Source of the DNA: Irineochytrium annulatum
Taxonomy: Eukaryota > Chytridiomycota > Chytridiomycetes > Chytridiales > Chytridiaceae
DNA length: 64,000 bases
Assembly: GCA_027600665.1 (NCBI GenBank)
Contig: JADGJL010000017.1
Span: forward strand, 29,431-93,430
Reading direction: 5' to 3'
Position numbers and translations under genes: made by a program. The stretch's first letter is position 1. Each line of letters begins with the position of its first letter. Under the pieces are notes generated by a model, which worked only from the letters and a program-made list of their open reading frames with translations, ran no database searches and was not told the origin of the DNA. This document shows positions 10,934-22,300 of the stretch, piece by piece.

Positions 10934-12650
10934 TCAGTTTGTTGCCTCTTCGGACACCGGGTCTAAGACGCCCCAGATGCCTACGCTATTGTCCTTCGAG
11001 CCTGAAATTTGTGTCATTAGTGCAGTTCAAGGACAAATCCTCATTCGCAGTCCCCTAATCGATCTCTAAGTAACCCCATTTTTTGGTTTCCTTTGCCCAT
11101 ATATTTTGCCCTTCTCATCATATCCCGACAAACGTTCAGCAAGTAATGTACTAAATGTATACCTGTGAACACGCGGTCACCATCGTAGTTAAACGTCGAG
11201 CTGAAGATCTCGTCCGTGTGGCCCTCAAGAGTTTGGACGCATCTCCCCGATTTCACATCCCAAAGCTTTGCGTGCTGTATATACTTTCGTGTTAAATTTC
11301 ATACTTTCAATCTGGGCTTGCCTTATCTCGACCCGACGTCAAGATTCGGTTACCAAAGGGGCTGAAGTTGACCTATGGTGGCAAAAACGGGGTGTGGAAT
11401 TCGTCAGTCCTAACGTTTTACAAGATGACCCAAACGAATCCATCCCCCACCTTCGCAATCTCGTTCAAGTGCCCCGTCAGCACCTGGACGCACTCGTAAC
11501 TTGACGCGTCAAACACTCTCGCCGTGTTATCGGCCGAGCCCGTGACGACCCTGGTTCCCGTGTTGTTGAAGCGAGCGTCAAGGACCTCATCCGTGTGGCC
11601 CAGGAGCGTGGCGCAGCATTGTCCGGAATCCACGTCCCAGAGCTTTGCGGTGCCGTCCAGGGAACCGCTGAGGACCCTGTGGCCGCGGAAGTCGAATTCT
11701 AAAGATGTGATCTCTTGTCGGTGACCTATGAGGGTGTGCATATTCCTGCGTTGATAGTGCACAGTGAGCAAACGCGTAAGAAATTCAAGCGGAGAAGCAC
11801 ATACCTCTCGGTCCGTAGATCCCAAATGTTGACCGTAGAATCGAAAGACCCCGTCGCCAACATCTCCCCCTTATTATCAAAGCTTAACCCAACAATCTCC
11901 CTCGAGTGACCCTTGAACCTGCACAGCTCCGTCCCACTCCGCAGATCCCACAAGATGCACTGATTGTCCATCCCGCCGGTCGCGACTAGCTGGCTCCGTG
12001 GGTCGAACGACAGGCATATGATCTCCCCCGTGTGACCTTTGAGCGTCTCGACGCACTTCCCCGTCTCAACGTCCCACAACTTCGAGCTCTTGTCGAACGA
12101 GCCTGTGATAACCCTATCCCCGAACGGGTTGTTGAACGCCAGGCTACACACGACGTTTTGATGTCCCACGAGTGTCCGTAGCTCCGTGGCTGTGTTCGTG
12201 CACCACACTTTGCACAGCCGGTCATAGCCCGCCGTGATCATTCGATCGCCGTGCTTGTTAATGGCAAAGTTGGTCATAGGTAGGGCGTGGGCCGTCACGC
12301 GCTTGCGGAGGAAGAACTCGGACGAACTCGTGGACGTGAATTTAGTCTGAAGACGCTTGAGGAGCATGCTAATGCGCTCGAAGCCGGCGCGGTAGAGAAG
12401 GTTTTCCTGGTTCATGATCCGGGTGCCGATGATGCCGAGGTCGGACCTAGTGAGTGCCATCCCCGCTATAGTCAGCCCAAAATTCTCCACAGCATGAGCA
12501 CGTTGAAACCAACTTCTCGTTCAGGTCCAGGAGATCAATGGTTTTGGATTTCATGGCGTCGCCGTCCTGATATTCCAGTACGATACCGGGCGGGAAGAAC
12601 CTCAGCTGAATCGATTTCGTCTTCTGCGAAAGAACCGATGTCGACGCCAT
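10934..12650 (-). CDS. DAW1: DAW1 / ODA16 WD40 dynein-transport factor
   Basis: WD-repeat adaptor that brings outer dynein arms into the flagellum with intraflagellar transport. Six exons were joined on the minus strand: 12514-12650, 11805-12446, 11451-11745, 11322-11372, 11163-11274 and 10934-11001. They give 434 residues. The N-terminus (LRFFPPGIVLEYQDG, IDLLDL) matches the family-specific head. Eight WD repeats follow, with repeats such as GSFDKSSKLWDVETGKC, GHTDEIFSSTFNYDGDRVFTG and the last GSKDNSVGIWG. The intron at 11275-11321 begins with GC rather than GT, needed to keep the repeat in frame. An upstream in-frame ATG at 12848 exists, but the family head begins near 12650. Its presence indicates a flagellated life stage. 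It is divergent with CFAP298, start to start 238 bp. Confidence 0.93.
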
Positions 12651-12888
12651 GCTCCTGGCGGAGGAGGGGCGCGGGTCGCCTCCTGTTGCATCCACGCTTC
12701 GGTCCGTCCGCGGCCGATCCCCTGTCCGCGTGCGCTCCGGCGTCCGAGCCGCAGTCGCGGTAGATCTCCTGTCGATGAGGGGCGGTTGAGATCCGCCATG
12801 ATTCCTCTCGACCTTGTGGGACGCCGACGACGTTAGGGACCTCTCCATCGTCGTATCTGTTCACGGCTTGATCGTCAAAGTATTCGCG
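12651..12888. promoter_or_regulatory. shared divergent promoter of DAW1 and CFAP298
   Basis: The 238 bp between the two start codons must hold both promoters and 5' UTRs. GTCGCC at 12675-12680 fits an RFX X-box half-site (GTNRCC), and GTTGCA at 12685-12690 lies nearby, but no complete inverted X-box is present. Regulation by an RFX factor is therefore only a suggestion. Confidence 0.5.
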
Positions 12889-13861
12889 ATGGAACTCCGA
12901 GTGAAGCGGAATGGGTCTGTGGTCCTGCTCGTCCAGGCCACCTCGGCCCAGGGCATCAAAGACCTGAAGGAGAAAATATGCTCCCTCTACAATGGCATTC
13001 AACGGCTTAAGCGGATGGCGGACGGTGCGGTCTTGCGGTCTTGGACTTCTGCTCCGGCTGACTTTGCTCGCTTAGCCTCCGCCGACATCCTCGAGCACGG
13101 CCTCCTCAAGCCCGAGAAGGACCACGGCTACTCGATAGAGGAGATCGAGATCTTTTCCACACATCAGGTCGACCCGAAGAAGGGCGTGAGGATTGAGCGG
13201 GACGGGAAATCGTATTCCCGCAATCGGGATCCCACCGGCCGACGGCTGGGTGAGGCCCCCGACCCAAACGGCGCGGACGCGCGCGCGATCGCCATGGCAA
13301 TCCAGCACGCGAGGGTCGTGACAGGCGCGTCCTACATCGAGAACGGTCGGTTTTTGACCGAGGAGGAGTTGGGGGAGGCGATGAAAATGCTCGGTGACGC
13401 GCTGATAGCTGCGTATCCGGCTGGTTTGCCGGAGTGGGAGACGGCGAGGGAGATTATGGAGGGATGTGAGAACCTGGCTGGGAGCGCGGCGTCGAAGGAA
13501 GTGTTCAGCGGCGGGGACGACACAGCGCTGTGGTGGGCTGGGAAGGAGCTGGCTTCGGATAAGACGCTGGCGGATTATCTAGGGAAAAATGAGAAGACGA
13601 AGACGCTCGTCACGTTGGCGAAAAAGGAGCTAGGTGCGCCTTGTAAGGAGCCGCCTTTGAGCGCGGGGATGAGGAAGGAGCTGACGGAGTTTTACAACAA
13701 AAAGGATGAGGACTTAAAGGTGCGTTGTTGATGCGTTTTGCAATTGGAGGTCGCTTATGCATGACCAAAAGGCCTCTTCCCAAGCGGAGGAGGATTTTGA
13801 AAACAGCGTCTGGGCGTCTTCAAAGCGCAGAGGCCAGGCGCCTCGGGTTCTTCGCTTTTAA
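12889..13861 (+). CDS. CFAP298: CFAP298 (C21orf59/FBB18-type) dynein-arm assembly protein
   Basis: Cytoplasmic/ciliary factor needed for axonemal dynein assembly and ciliary motility. Three exons were joined: 12889-13024, 13076-13719 and 13772-13861, giving 289 residues, the usual family length. Conserved blocks are MELRVKRNG (beta-grasp-like N-terminus), SLYNG, ILEHGLLKP, PTGRRLGEAP, YPAGLPEW, ALWWAGKEL, DYLGKNEKTK and APCKEPPLS. The intron at 13025-13075 is 51 nt, a multiple of three, and has no in-frame stop, so it can be missed as coding. Removing it restores the family alignment (RLKRMADASADILEHG). The last exon encodes a short tail that differs from the usual family C-terminus, so the final splice is less certain. 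Confidence 0.93.
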
Positions 13862-13991
13862 GACATGAAGCCATTACTCACAAAATTGCCGTTGTATTAC
13901 TGAGTTAAATATGTAGATAAATAAACTACAATGCAACTATCATCGCCGCAGCCCTTGTGCTTTTCTACAGCAACGGCCTCCGTCCAAGTAT

Positions 13992-16450
13992 TTACTGAAT
14001 CCTCCTAAGCTCCCTCGTATCAACTTCATCATCAAACGCCACCACCTTTCTCAAATTCCGCACATACGCCTCATTCCCCGAACCTCCAACATTTAAATTT
14101 GGGCACGCGGCCCGAACGGCCTGATATTCCTTCCACAGCTTCGCCCCCACGATGTTGCCCCGTTTCACCCCAAAGAATGTGTCGTCGATTTCGTCCGCGT
14201 TGTCGTACCCGTCCACGTCCCCCCCGGGGGCGACGGAGACGGGGAGCTGAGAGCGGGCGGGCTTCCTTGTGGACGAATTGGTCGCGGGCGGGTCGTAGGA
14301 CGCCACGCTGGACATGGTTGTCTCGACCCACCAGTCGGTCACGTCGTCCGACGAGTAATCGCCCATGTTGTCCTTGTTGCTTGACACCTCAAACTCAAAC
14401 CTCTTGATAGATCTTTTCGTTTTCTTGTTCTCGTTCTCCTTCCCATTCTCCGACAACAATTCCGCGTAGACCTCCAGATACTAAAACCCCGCATAAGTAA
14501 GTATCAACGTCACGAGGCCGAAGGCACTTACATTCCGCTTCCCCCTACATCCGACCTCATCAACATTCGCCTTGACCGTCAGCCTAATGTCTTTACCCCA
14601 ATAGTGGGCCGTAACCCAGTCTAGGATCCGCCCGAGCACTTTCACGGAGTAGGCGAACCCGGCGTTCCCGTACCTGTGGGACCCAAACAACATCTCGTCC
14701 ATGGCCTTGAGGCTTAGGTATTCGAAGCCGAAAATCTGGCGGGTGTTGTGGTAGGCGATCAGGATGCCGTCCATGTTCCCAATACGGACTTGAAAGCTGC
14801 ATGTATGTTAGAGCTTGTTCTGCATGCACATTTCGTTCCCGCATGCAATACGAAAACGCATAGACCTACTTGTACTTGATTAATGTCGAGCGCACCATGT
14901 CATAACGCTCACGCTCGTAGGACTCGTGAAGACCCCACAGCTTTCGTAGCTTATAGTCGACGTTGTTCTACCGACTGGTCAGTCTCTGTTGATGATGCAG
15001 GAGGGCTCACCGCGTAATTCTTAGTGTCCATCCGGATCGGGAGGGTGGCGCGCGTCTTTAAGTCAAAGGTTTGTTTCGGCAGTTTTTTATGCGCGCAGTC
15101 GAGCTGAGAGCGGAGCAGGAAGCTTTCAACCTGTAGACAATATAAATCGTTGTCCGACGTGTAGTGGTACGCACCTTCGCGTAATTATAAGCCTCCGGTG
15201 GCGGCGGCGTGTTTGGCGCATTCTTATTTGATTTCAAGTATGTCGCGAATTCGCGCTCGCTCGTCGTCAACATTTTCTCCATCGACTTCCCCTGTATGCA
15301 GTCATCAGCAACTTATCTAAAGCCAAGGATATGTCACAATAATACAGACCAACTCCATTAGCACATTCGTATCCTCCTCATCCTCTAACGGGCTCTCCTT
15401 ATCCACTAGATAAACCCCATCCCGATATCGAAGCAGCGCAGACGTCGGAGCCCTCGCCGTCCCCGTAAAGTTAACACTCTGCAATTCAAACCTTTCAGCA
15501 AATCACAACGGCGCCAGAAAACCTCATACCTCGTTGGAGAGACTCGCAGAGAACATCTCCCTGTTCACGCGACGTCCCTGTGAGACGCATTGGTAGACTT
15601 TAGAGAGGAGGGATGTGATGGAGGATGTCGACGATGCATATTTCCTGTCGTATTTTATGGCGAGTTGAAATAGGGCCTAAGGGAAGCTAAGTGATGCGAC
15701 AACATTAAGTATCAGTAAATTACATCATCTCGCGATGCGGTTGTGTACGGCGCCAAACGGTCGAAATCGAAATCGCTCGGTTGAACTATGTGCTGCAGGT
15801 ATGGACTGAAGTTATAGTGGCCCGAGTTTGGATCTTGGAGCATATGCACACCGGGACTTTCATTGCAAATGTCAGAAAAAGGAGCAGAAGTCTTCGGGGC
15901 CATACTTGAAAAGAATCCGCTGCAACTCCGGCCGCAAGGTCGGGACCTCCCCCATTTGCAAGGTGTCGGGCTTGGGGACGACCGAGTAAAGAAAGTCGTC
16001 GTGCCGGAACTGCTCGATCTTGGGCAGGGATTGAAGGTATAGGGGGTCCGACGCCGCGAGCCCGTTCGGTGGTGTGTCGCCACCGAGCTTCAGATCCAAA
16101 GTCCACGGGCGTGCAAAGATGGTCGCTGCGTCGGGTTTATCCTCCACTGTTGTTGCCCCCCGCACGCCATCTACCCCCGCGCCCCGCGAATGTTTTGGTA
16201 TCCCTTTCACCGCATCCTCGGAGACGGCGATGACCCGTTTGGGCTGCCTTTGGGGCCGCGATGAAGGCGACGGTCGTGGTTTCGCCGGGACGTATCCCCC
16301 GGAGCCGGAAGGGGCTATACTTGAGGGAAGGAGCGACTTGATCAGACTCTGTAGGCGGCCATCCGGGCGTTAATATGTCGTCAGAAGCGCTCCATGAGCT
16401 TCGGGGGAGCGACTGACCTTCGCATTGGAAAGAAGAGATGGTGAGGGCAT
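13992..16450 (-). CDS. PET127: mitochondrial protein Pet127
   Basis: Fungal mitochondrial membrane-associated protein involved in 5' processing and turnover of mitochondrial RNA. Ten exons were joined on the minus strand: 16418-16450, 15906-16348, 15724-15856, 15530-15676, 15350-15478, 15175-15291, 15011-15130, 14870-14967, 14532-14796 and 13992-14480. They give 657 residues. Family blocks in order are FNPGVHMLQDPNSGHYNFSPYL, KYDRKYASSTSSITSLLS, RAPTSALLRYRDGVYLVD, GKSMEKMLTTSEREF, FDLKTRATLPIRMDTKNY, ESYERERYDMVRSTLIKY, NMDGILIAYHNTRQIFGFEYLS and LRLTVKAN. The N-terminus is basic and Ser-rich, as for a mitochondrial presequence. The last exon adds an acidic, Lys-rich tail of about 160 residues that I do not recognise. 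CFAP298 and this gene converge with 130 bp between stops. Confidence 0.92.
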
Positions 16451-16530
16451 TGCATTTTTCGGACGGTCCAGTCAGATTCTGATCTTGAACGCTTCTACTT
16501 GCACCCCGCGTACTTTACACCTCAGCAACA

Positions 16531-16987
16531 ATGGACCAGCAGAAGACGGACGACGTGATGATGGACGCCTCGCTCGAGCAGGACGCTGCCGCCCCCGCCG
16601 CCGAGGGCGCCATCGCGGACGGGAACACCATGATGGGTGGAGGCAGCGCGGACCCCATGGCCGACCCGCTGGAGGGCAAGCAGTACTTATCCAAGCACCC
16701 GCTCTTCAGGCACCAGAAGCTGACTGGGTATGAGTTCTTCTTCGTTTGCCAATGGATCGGTTTGGACCTGACTTTGCGTTGGTGTTCAGCATCAAGAGCC
16801 CGAGCGATGTGCCGTCGCCAGCGACCGTCAAAGTGGAGGCCAAGAGGAGCAGGTTGCTGCACAAGTGAGATTACTCTGCTTTGCGTGTTGTAGTGATACC
16901 GCTGATGGTGATGTAATTCATACCAGCTTGAAGCCCAAGAACCTGCATGAGATGATGAATCGGACGGACGAGAAGGTGGACAAGTGA
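16531..16987 (+). CDS. small acidic/basic hypothetical protein
   Basis: Three exons (16531-16727, 16790-16864, 16927-16987) with good donors and acceptors give a 110-residue protein. The first half is acidic and Ala/Gly-rich (DDVMMDASLEQDAAAPAAEG), followed by LSKHPLFRHQKLTG. The second half is basic (VKVEAKRSRLLHN, LKPKNLHEMMNRTDEKVDK). No signal peptide, membrane segment or known domain is visible. Its start is 80 bp from the PET127 start on the opposite strand, so they share a divergent promoter. The clean intron phases support a real gene; the function is unknown. Confidence 0.6.
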
Positions 16988-17332
16988 GGAAGAAGCATAT
17001 GTTTATTAGCAAGGATGTGAGAGATAGATATGAACACGAACACATTGGTCACGATCAAAAATACATTGGGTATCAGCATATATGAAGCCAAGTGTACCGT
17101 CATGACGCAAAAATCATATCCCTGACTGGTTGCGAGCTCGACCACAGTCCACCGGCTCGCTCGGAATCACGTCCGTCGCCTGTTGCTTTGCTTACGCCGC
17201 TGCGCCACCATCTATATGACTGCAGATGTGCGTGAATGTCGTTCCTCCCCTTGGTTAGCGAGGAAGAAGCCACTATGACCAGTCGTTTAATACTTCGGTC
17301 TCTCCCGCCGATTGTTGTACGCTAACGGGTCC

Positions 17333-17663
17333 CTAATGATTACTCAGTACCAGCCCAGCTCGCACAAAAACGGAAAGAAGCTCGCCGGCAACACACCCTG
17401 CAATCTGTCGCTGCACGTCGCCCATCTCGGCCGCATACCGCCGCCGGATGTCCTCCATCTCCCGTTGTTCCTCGGTCTCAATCCTCTCCAGGCGCAGGTA
17501 CAGCTTCTCCAGCGGCAGCGACTTGCATTGCTCCTGCGAACGAATTGCAATAATCAGCCACGGGGTGATCATGTGATCTCAGGCGAACCTTTCGCAAGAT
17601 CGCGAAGGCGGATGTGTTGGTGTTCATTCCGTGAAGGCTTGAACCTGAAACCTTTCGACCCAT
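17333..17663 (-). CDS. small SARAH-like coiled-coil protein
   Basis: Two exons (17589-17663 and 17333-17533) join in phase to 91 residues. The second exon encodes LEKLYLRLERIETEEQREMEDIRRRYAAEMGDVQRQIAG, which resembles the C-terminal SARAH dimerisation helix of Hippo/MST kinases (pattern LxxRLxxLxxEMExEIEELRRRY). No kinase domain is encoded upstream, because RPA49 begins on the other strand only 18 bp away and an in-frame TGA lies at about 17702-17704. It may be a stand-alone coiled-coil peptide or a fragment left from a longer gene. The SARAH assignment is inference from spacing and heptad pattern. Confidence 0.45.
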
Positions 17664-17681
17664 TTTCTTAGCAGTGAAGGG

Positions 17682-19163
17682 ATGGATGTCGAATGCCAGA
17701 CCTCAGGAGCTCGCCCGATCCTGGCGTACTTCCCAGACAAGCCCGAAAACATAGGAGAGATTCCTTTCCGTTGCTTCGTCAGGAAGGATGAGAAGCCAGA
17801 GAAAAAGGACGGGGCACTACCTCGCGTGCTAGTCGCGGGGGACAACGGCCCCGTGGAGTATGTCGGGGACAGCGCTGATACCAATGTGGCGAGCACGTAC
17901 GTGTGGCTGCATGGGGCATGATCATGTTGACACGTGTGCAGATACGCTGTAGGGATATACAACCGGAAGACGAACAAGCTGACGCTGGCGGATGCGCACG
18001 TCGTGCGCATGTCGACCGTCGTCAAGCGGCTCAAGACGCCGAAATCGAGGCTGATTGGGCAGAAGGTGTGAATTGGCCAAGACCACGTTGGGATGCTGAT
18101 GAGATTGATGTGAAGAGCATGGAGAGCAGGAACACGCTCGGCCAGACGTTCGGGACCATCAAGAGGAAGAAGGCTATTAAGGCCATGGAGCGGAATAAGC
18201 TAACCGCGACGTCGGTGTCGATGGCGGAGGGGATGATCAAGGACTCGATCGATGCTTCCGCGGAGGTTTTGCCTATGGAAGGTATGGCTCACCAATTTCT
18301 AGGCCGTTGTTTTGAGGTTTTCTTTTGGCAGACGTGGTCATGGCGGAGCAAAACGCCAAGCGGCCTATCCCGCCGTTCGACATCAACGCGACATCCGTCC
18401 GAGCCGTATACAAGATGAGCGACATCGTCACGGATGAGGTGGAGTTAACTGCTGTCCTGAACTGGTGTTAACGCCAAATGTTGCAGGAGTTGAACGTGAT
18501 CGACGTCGAGCATATTAAGCAGCATAAATTCAAGGAGGACCTCTCGGCCGACCTCACCGCGGCCAGGGTGCCGGAATGGGCTCAGGATAGGATCCATAAA
18601 TGCATTACGGAGAATGGGGGCGAGAAGAAGCTGCGTCAGGTTTGGCTTTGTGGTACTCCGGCTGAACACTGAATATTATTGAATGCAATTTTCCTTCATA
18701 GCTGATCTACCTGTCGTACATGACGAAGATGTATGAAAGCAAGCCAATGGAGCTTCAGAAGGGTTACCTTTTCAAGGGCATGCATCGTGTCATCAGTGTA
18801 AGTGCCTTCTCCTTCGCCTTGTCCTCACGCGGCGGCTTCATTTCTATTTGTTTCCAGGACAAGCTCATTGCACGCTTTACGGTGCCCGACCCGCGGAACG
18901 CGAAGAAGTGTCAAGCACCGGAAAGCATGAAGCTTAAGCTGCTGGGATACATCCTCTGCATGTGCCTGATTCTCGAGGATTATAGCCTGCCAACGAAAAG
19001 TATTGCGAACAGCTTGAAGATACCAGAAAGCAAAGTGATTTTGGTGATGAAGGAGCTCGGGTGCAAGGTTGATAAAGGCGGGAAAGCGAGAGGTGGGGAT
19101 GCGGTCGCGAAGTTAGTGGTGCCGTTGACGTTCCCGAGCCCGGTGAGGGGGAGGAGACAGTAG
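17682..19163 (+). CDS. RPA49: RNA polymerase I subunit A49 (RPA49/PAF53)
   Basis: Pol I-specific subunit that forms the TFIIF-like A49-A34.5 module in rDNA transcription. Seven exons were joined: 17682-17896, 17942-18065, 18116-18281, 18332-18438, 18487-18639, 18702-18797 and 18858-19163. They give 388 residues in frame. The N-terminal dimerisation domain is visible (ILAYFPDKPENIGEIPFRCF, VAGDNGPVEYVGDSA, YAVGIYNRKTNKLTLADAHVVRM). A linker follows (NTLGQTFGTIKRKKAIKAMERN). The C-terminal tandem winged-helix region contains VPEWAQDRIHKCI, LIYLSYMTKMY, KLKLLGYILCMCLILEDYSL and ELGCKV. Splicing at 18066-18115 is the least certain junction, because the region is open without it. Confidence 0.93.
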
Positions 19164-19323
19164 TTTGTGGGGCGGAGGGTAATGAGACGCAGTAAGTCAT
19201 CTGCAATGGCAATATATTTCATCGTCGCGTATTCGTTGCTCTTCCACTCCCCAAGAAGGCTTGAAGGGTTCGAAAAAGCCGTAACGCGTCCCAACATCAG
19301 GAAACCACTGGCGCGGCCTTACC

Positions 19324-22300
19324 ATGGCCGACGTAGATGAAGCGGATGACGTGCAGATGGATGACGCTGAGCCCGTTGAGGAGGTTGCTGCGTTCTGCGG
19401 GGTCACATCATCTCATACTTCGTCAGGCGCACGATGACCAGGAGTACGGCAAGTCGAAGAAGGACATGAAGAACGAGAGAGTAAGGGCAAATTATTTGTC
19501 ATGTTGCTAACGGAATATCAGAAACGGAAGCTGGCTGAGCAGAACGAGCAGCTGAATGAGAGCAAGGTCGGTATTCTTGCACCTGCTTCGTGTATTCATG
19601 TTGTTATTCGCCTTTGCTTACATGTAACCCTTCTAAAACAAAAGGCGGCTGACTCGATGAAGCGATACGCCTACCTCCTGGGCCAGACGGACCTCTTCTC
19701 GCACTTTATTAATCTGGGCAAACTGAAGGGCGAGAATCGGTCCGCCTTCACGGCGGCGGTGGACAAGGAGCAGACAGGGAAGAAGGCTAAGGATGGGTAT
19801 GCATCTAGACAACTCGTCGTTGCGTGAGCTAAAGCGATGGCGCAGGTCGAGGCGGCATCGTATGACGGAGAAGGAGGAGGACGAGCAGATGTTAAGGAAG
19901 GAGGAGGAGGAGGAGGATGTGCCGGCTGTGTTCACGGAGTCGCCTGCCTGTACGTCTTTCTCCTTCTCAGTTTGCTGGGAGCTAAGTGGACTTAGATGTC
20001 AAGGGCGGTGTTATGAGGGACTATCAACTTCAGGGCCTCAACTGGTTGATCTCTTTGTACTGCAACGGTATTAACGGCATTCTTGCGGACGAGATGGTGC
20101 GAGTGTTTGGTTTAGAAGCATACTGAAGCCATGCAGGGGTTGGGGAAGACATTGCAGTCTATCTCCTTCCTGGGATATCTGAAGCACGTCCGAGGCATCC
20201 ACGGGAAACACATCATCATCGTTCCTAAGACCACCCTGGGCAATTGGATGTCCGAAATTAAGCGCTGGGTTCCCGATCTGAACGCGTTCCTGTTCCACGG
20301 GGACAAGGAGACGAGGGTAGGGCAGTCGGCAGCGGTTCTTGGCTTAACTTCATGTAAGGCGCACATGGTGAGGGACACTCTGACGCCGGAGGACTTCGAC
20401 ATCCTCGTCACGTCGTATGAGATGTGTCTGCTAGAGAAGACAGCTCTGAGGAAGATATCGTGGCAGTATTTGATCATCGATGAGGCGCATCGGGTTAAAA
20501 ATGAGAATTCGAGTTTGTCGCAGATCGTGAGGGAGTTCAACTGCAGAAACCGGCTGCTAATCACGGGGACGCCGTTGCAAGTAATATTTGCGGTTCTAAC
20601 AAGAAGCTGATTCGCTGAAAGAACAATTTGCATGAATTGTGGGCCCTGTTGAACTTCTTGCTCCCGGACGTTTTCAGCTCGTCAGACGACTTCAACGCTT
20701 GGTTCGACTCGCGGGGGGGCGACGAAGATCAGGTTGTTCAGCAGCTGCATAAGGTTAGGAACGTCAGTGTCAAGTCATATTGAAGCATCAGAAAGGTGTT
20801 GAGGCCCTTCCTGCTCCGGAGGATAAAGATGGAGGTTGAGAAGTCGCTCCTGCCAAAGAAACGGACGAACCTATACGTCGGCATGAGCGCAATGCAGCGG
20901 AAGTGGTATCAGAAGATCCTTGAGAAGGATATTGACGCCGTTAATGGTTTGCGCCCCGCCTGGCCTCGTTATTAACTGCTGACGTTGTCAAAGGCAGCCT
21001 CGGCGGGAAAAAATCGGGTGGCAAGACGCGTCTGCTGAACATCGTAATGCAGCTTCGGAAGTGCTGCAACCACCCGTATCTGTTCGACGGCGCTGAACCA
21101 GGACCGCCGTATACCACCGACGAGCACCTTGTCGAGAACGCGGGGAAGATGGTCATTTTGGATAAGCTACTTGCGAAGATGAAGGAAAATGGGTCTAGAG
21201 TGCTCCTATTCAGTCAGATGAGCAGGATGTTGGACATATGTACGTGTGGCAGTTGCGTCGTATCGTTGCTAACTTAGTGTAGTGGAGGATTATTGCGTGT
21301 TCCGGGGTTTCGATTATTGTCGGATCGATGGTAACACCGCACACGAGGATAGAGTGGCGGGCATTGATGAGTTCAACCGGGAGGGGAGCAGCAAGTTTAT
21401 CTTTCTCTTGACGACTCGCGCCGGAGGTAAGAAGATATTTTGTGTGTCATTATGCTCACGTGGTAGGTCTTGGTATTAACCTTGCGACCGCCAACATCGT
21501 TATTATGTACGACAATGACTGGTGAGTTGCTTTGATGGCTTTGTGATTTTTAGTCTGAGTGATATTGCAGGAATCCTCAAGTGGTGCGTTTATTATGTCT
21601 TGAGCTTGGTCTATACTAACAAGTTGTGCTTGACGCCTACTTAGGATTTGCAAGGTGGGCTATTGTATTGCCTTCATCACTTAACGACAATCATAGCTGA
21701 GGATCGTGCTCATCGAATTGGCCAAACAAAGCAGGTGATCGTGTTCCGATTCATCACGGAGAACGCGATTGAGGAGAAGGTTATTGACCGCGCGACGCAA
21801 AAACTTCGGCTCGATCAGCTTGTTATTCAGCAAAACGCAGCAGCAGCGAAAGGTTTCATTGTCGCTCCATTCATATCTGACCACATTTAAGCTTCTGCCG
21901 CCGCTTCTAAGGATGAGCTTCTTAGCATGATTCAACACGGCGCTCAGTCGATCTTCTCATCGGCGGAAAGGTTCGCGCAAAGGTTCGGCAAATGAGCTTT
22001 AACCCTGAAATAGCACAATCGCGAACACAGATATCGAGGACGTCTTGAAGCGCGGCGAGGAGAAGTCTGCGGAACTCGATAAGAAATACAGCAATATGGG
22101 CTTGGACGACGTAAAAAACTTTATATCCGATGGGAGCGCTTATCAATGGGAGGGTGCTGATTTCCGGTCACAGGTACACTTTACAAAGCATGCGTGGACT
22201 GATGCATTACTAGAAAAAAGAAGGGGGTCACTTTAATTGGATCCAACCGGCGAAACGGTCGCGGACGTTGAAGGATGGGAGTTACGCGATTGACGACTAT

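Noticed and set aside
12815..12888. upstream extension of CFAP298 in the same frame
   Set aside because: The open frame continues upstream of 12889, but the family begins at the MELRVKRNG block, and no ATG with better context supports the longer start.
19164..19323. tRNA-like GGTTCGA motif between RPA49 and ISWI
   Set aside because: The sequence around 19257-19266 contains GGGTTCGAAA but no acceptor stem, anticodon arm or box A at the right spacing.
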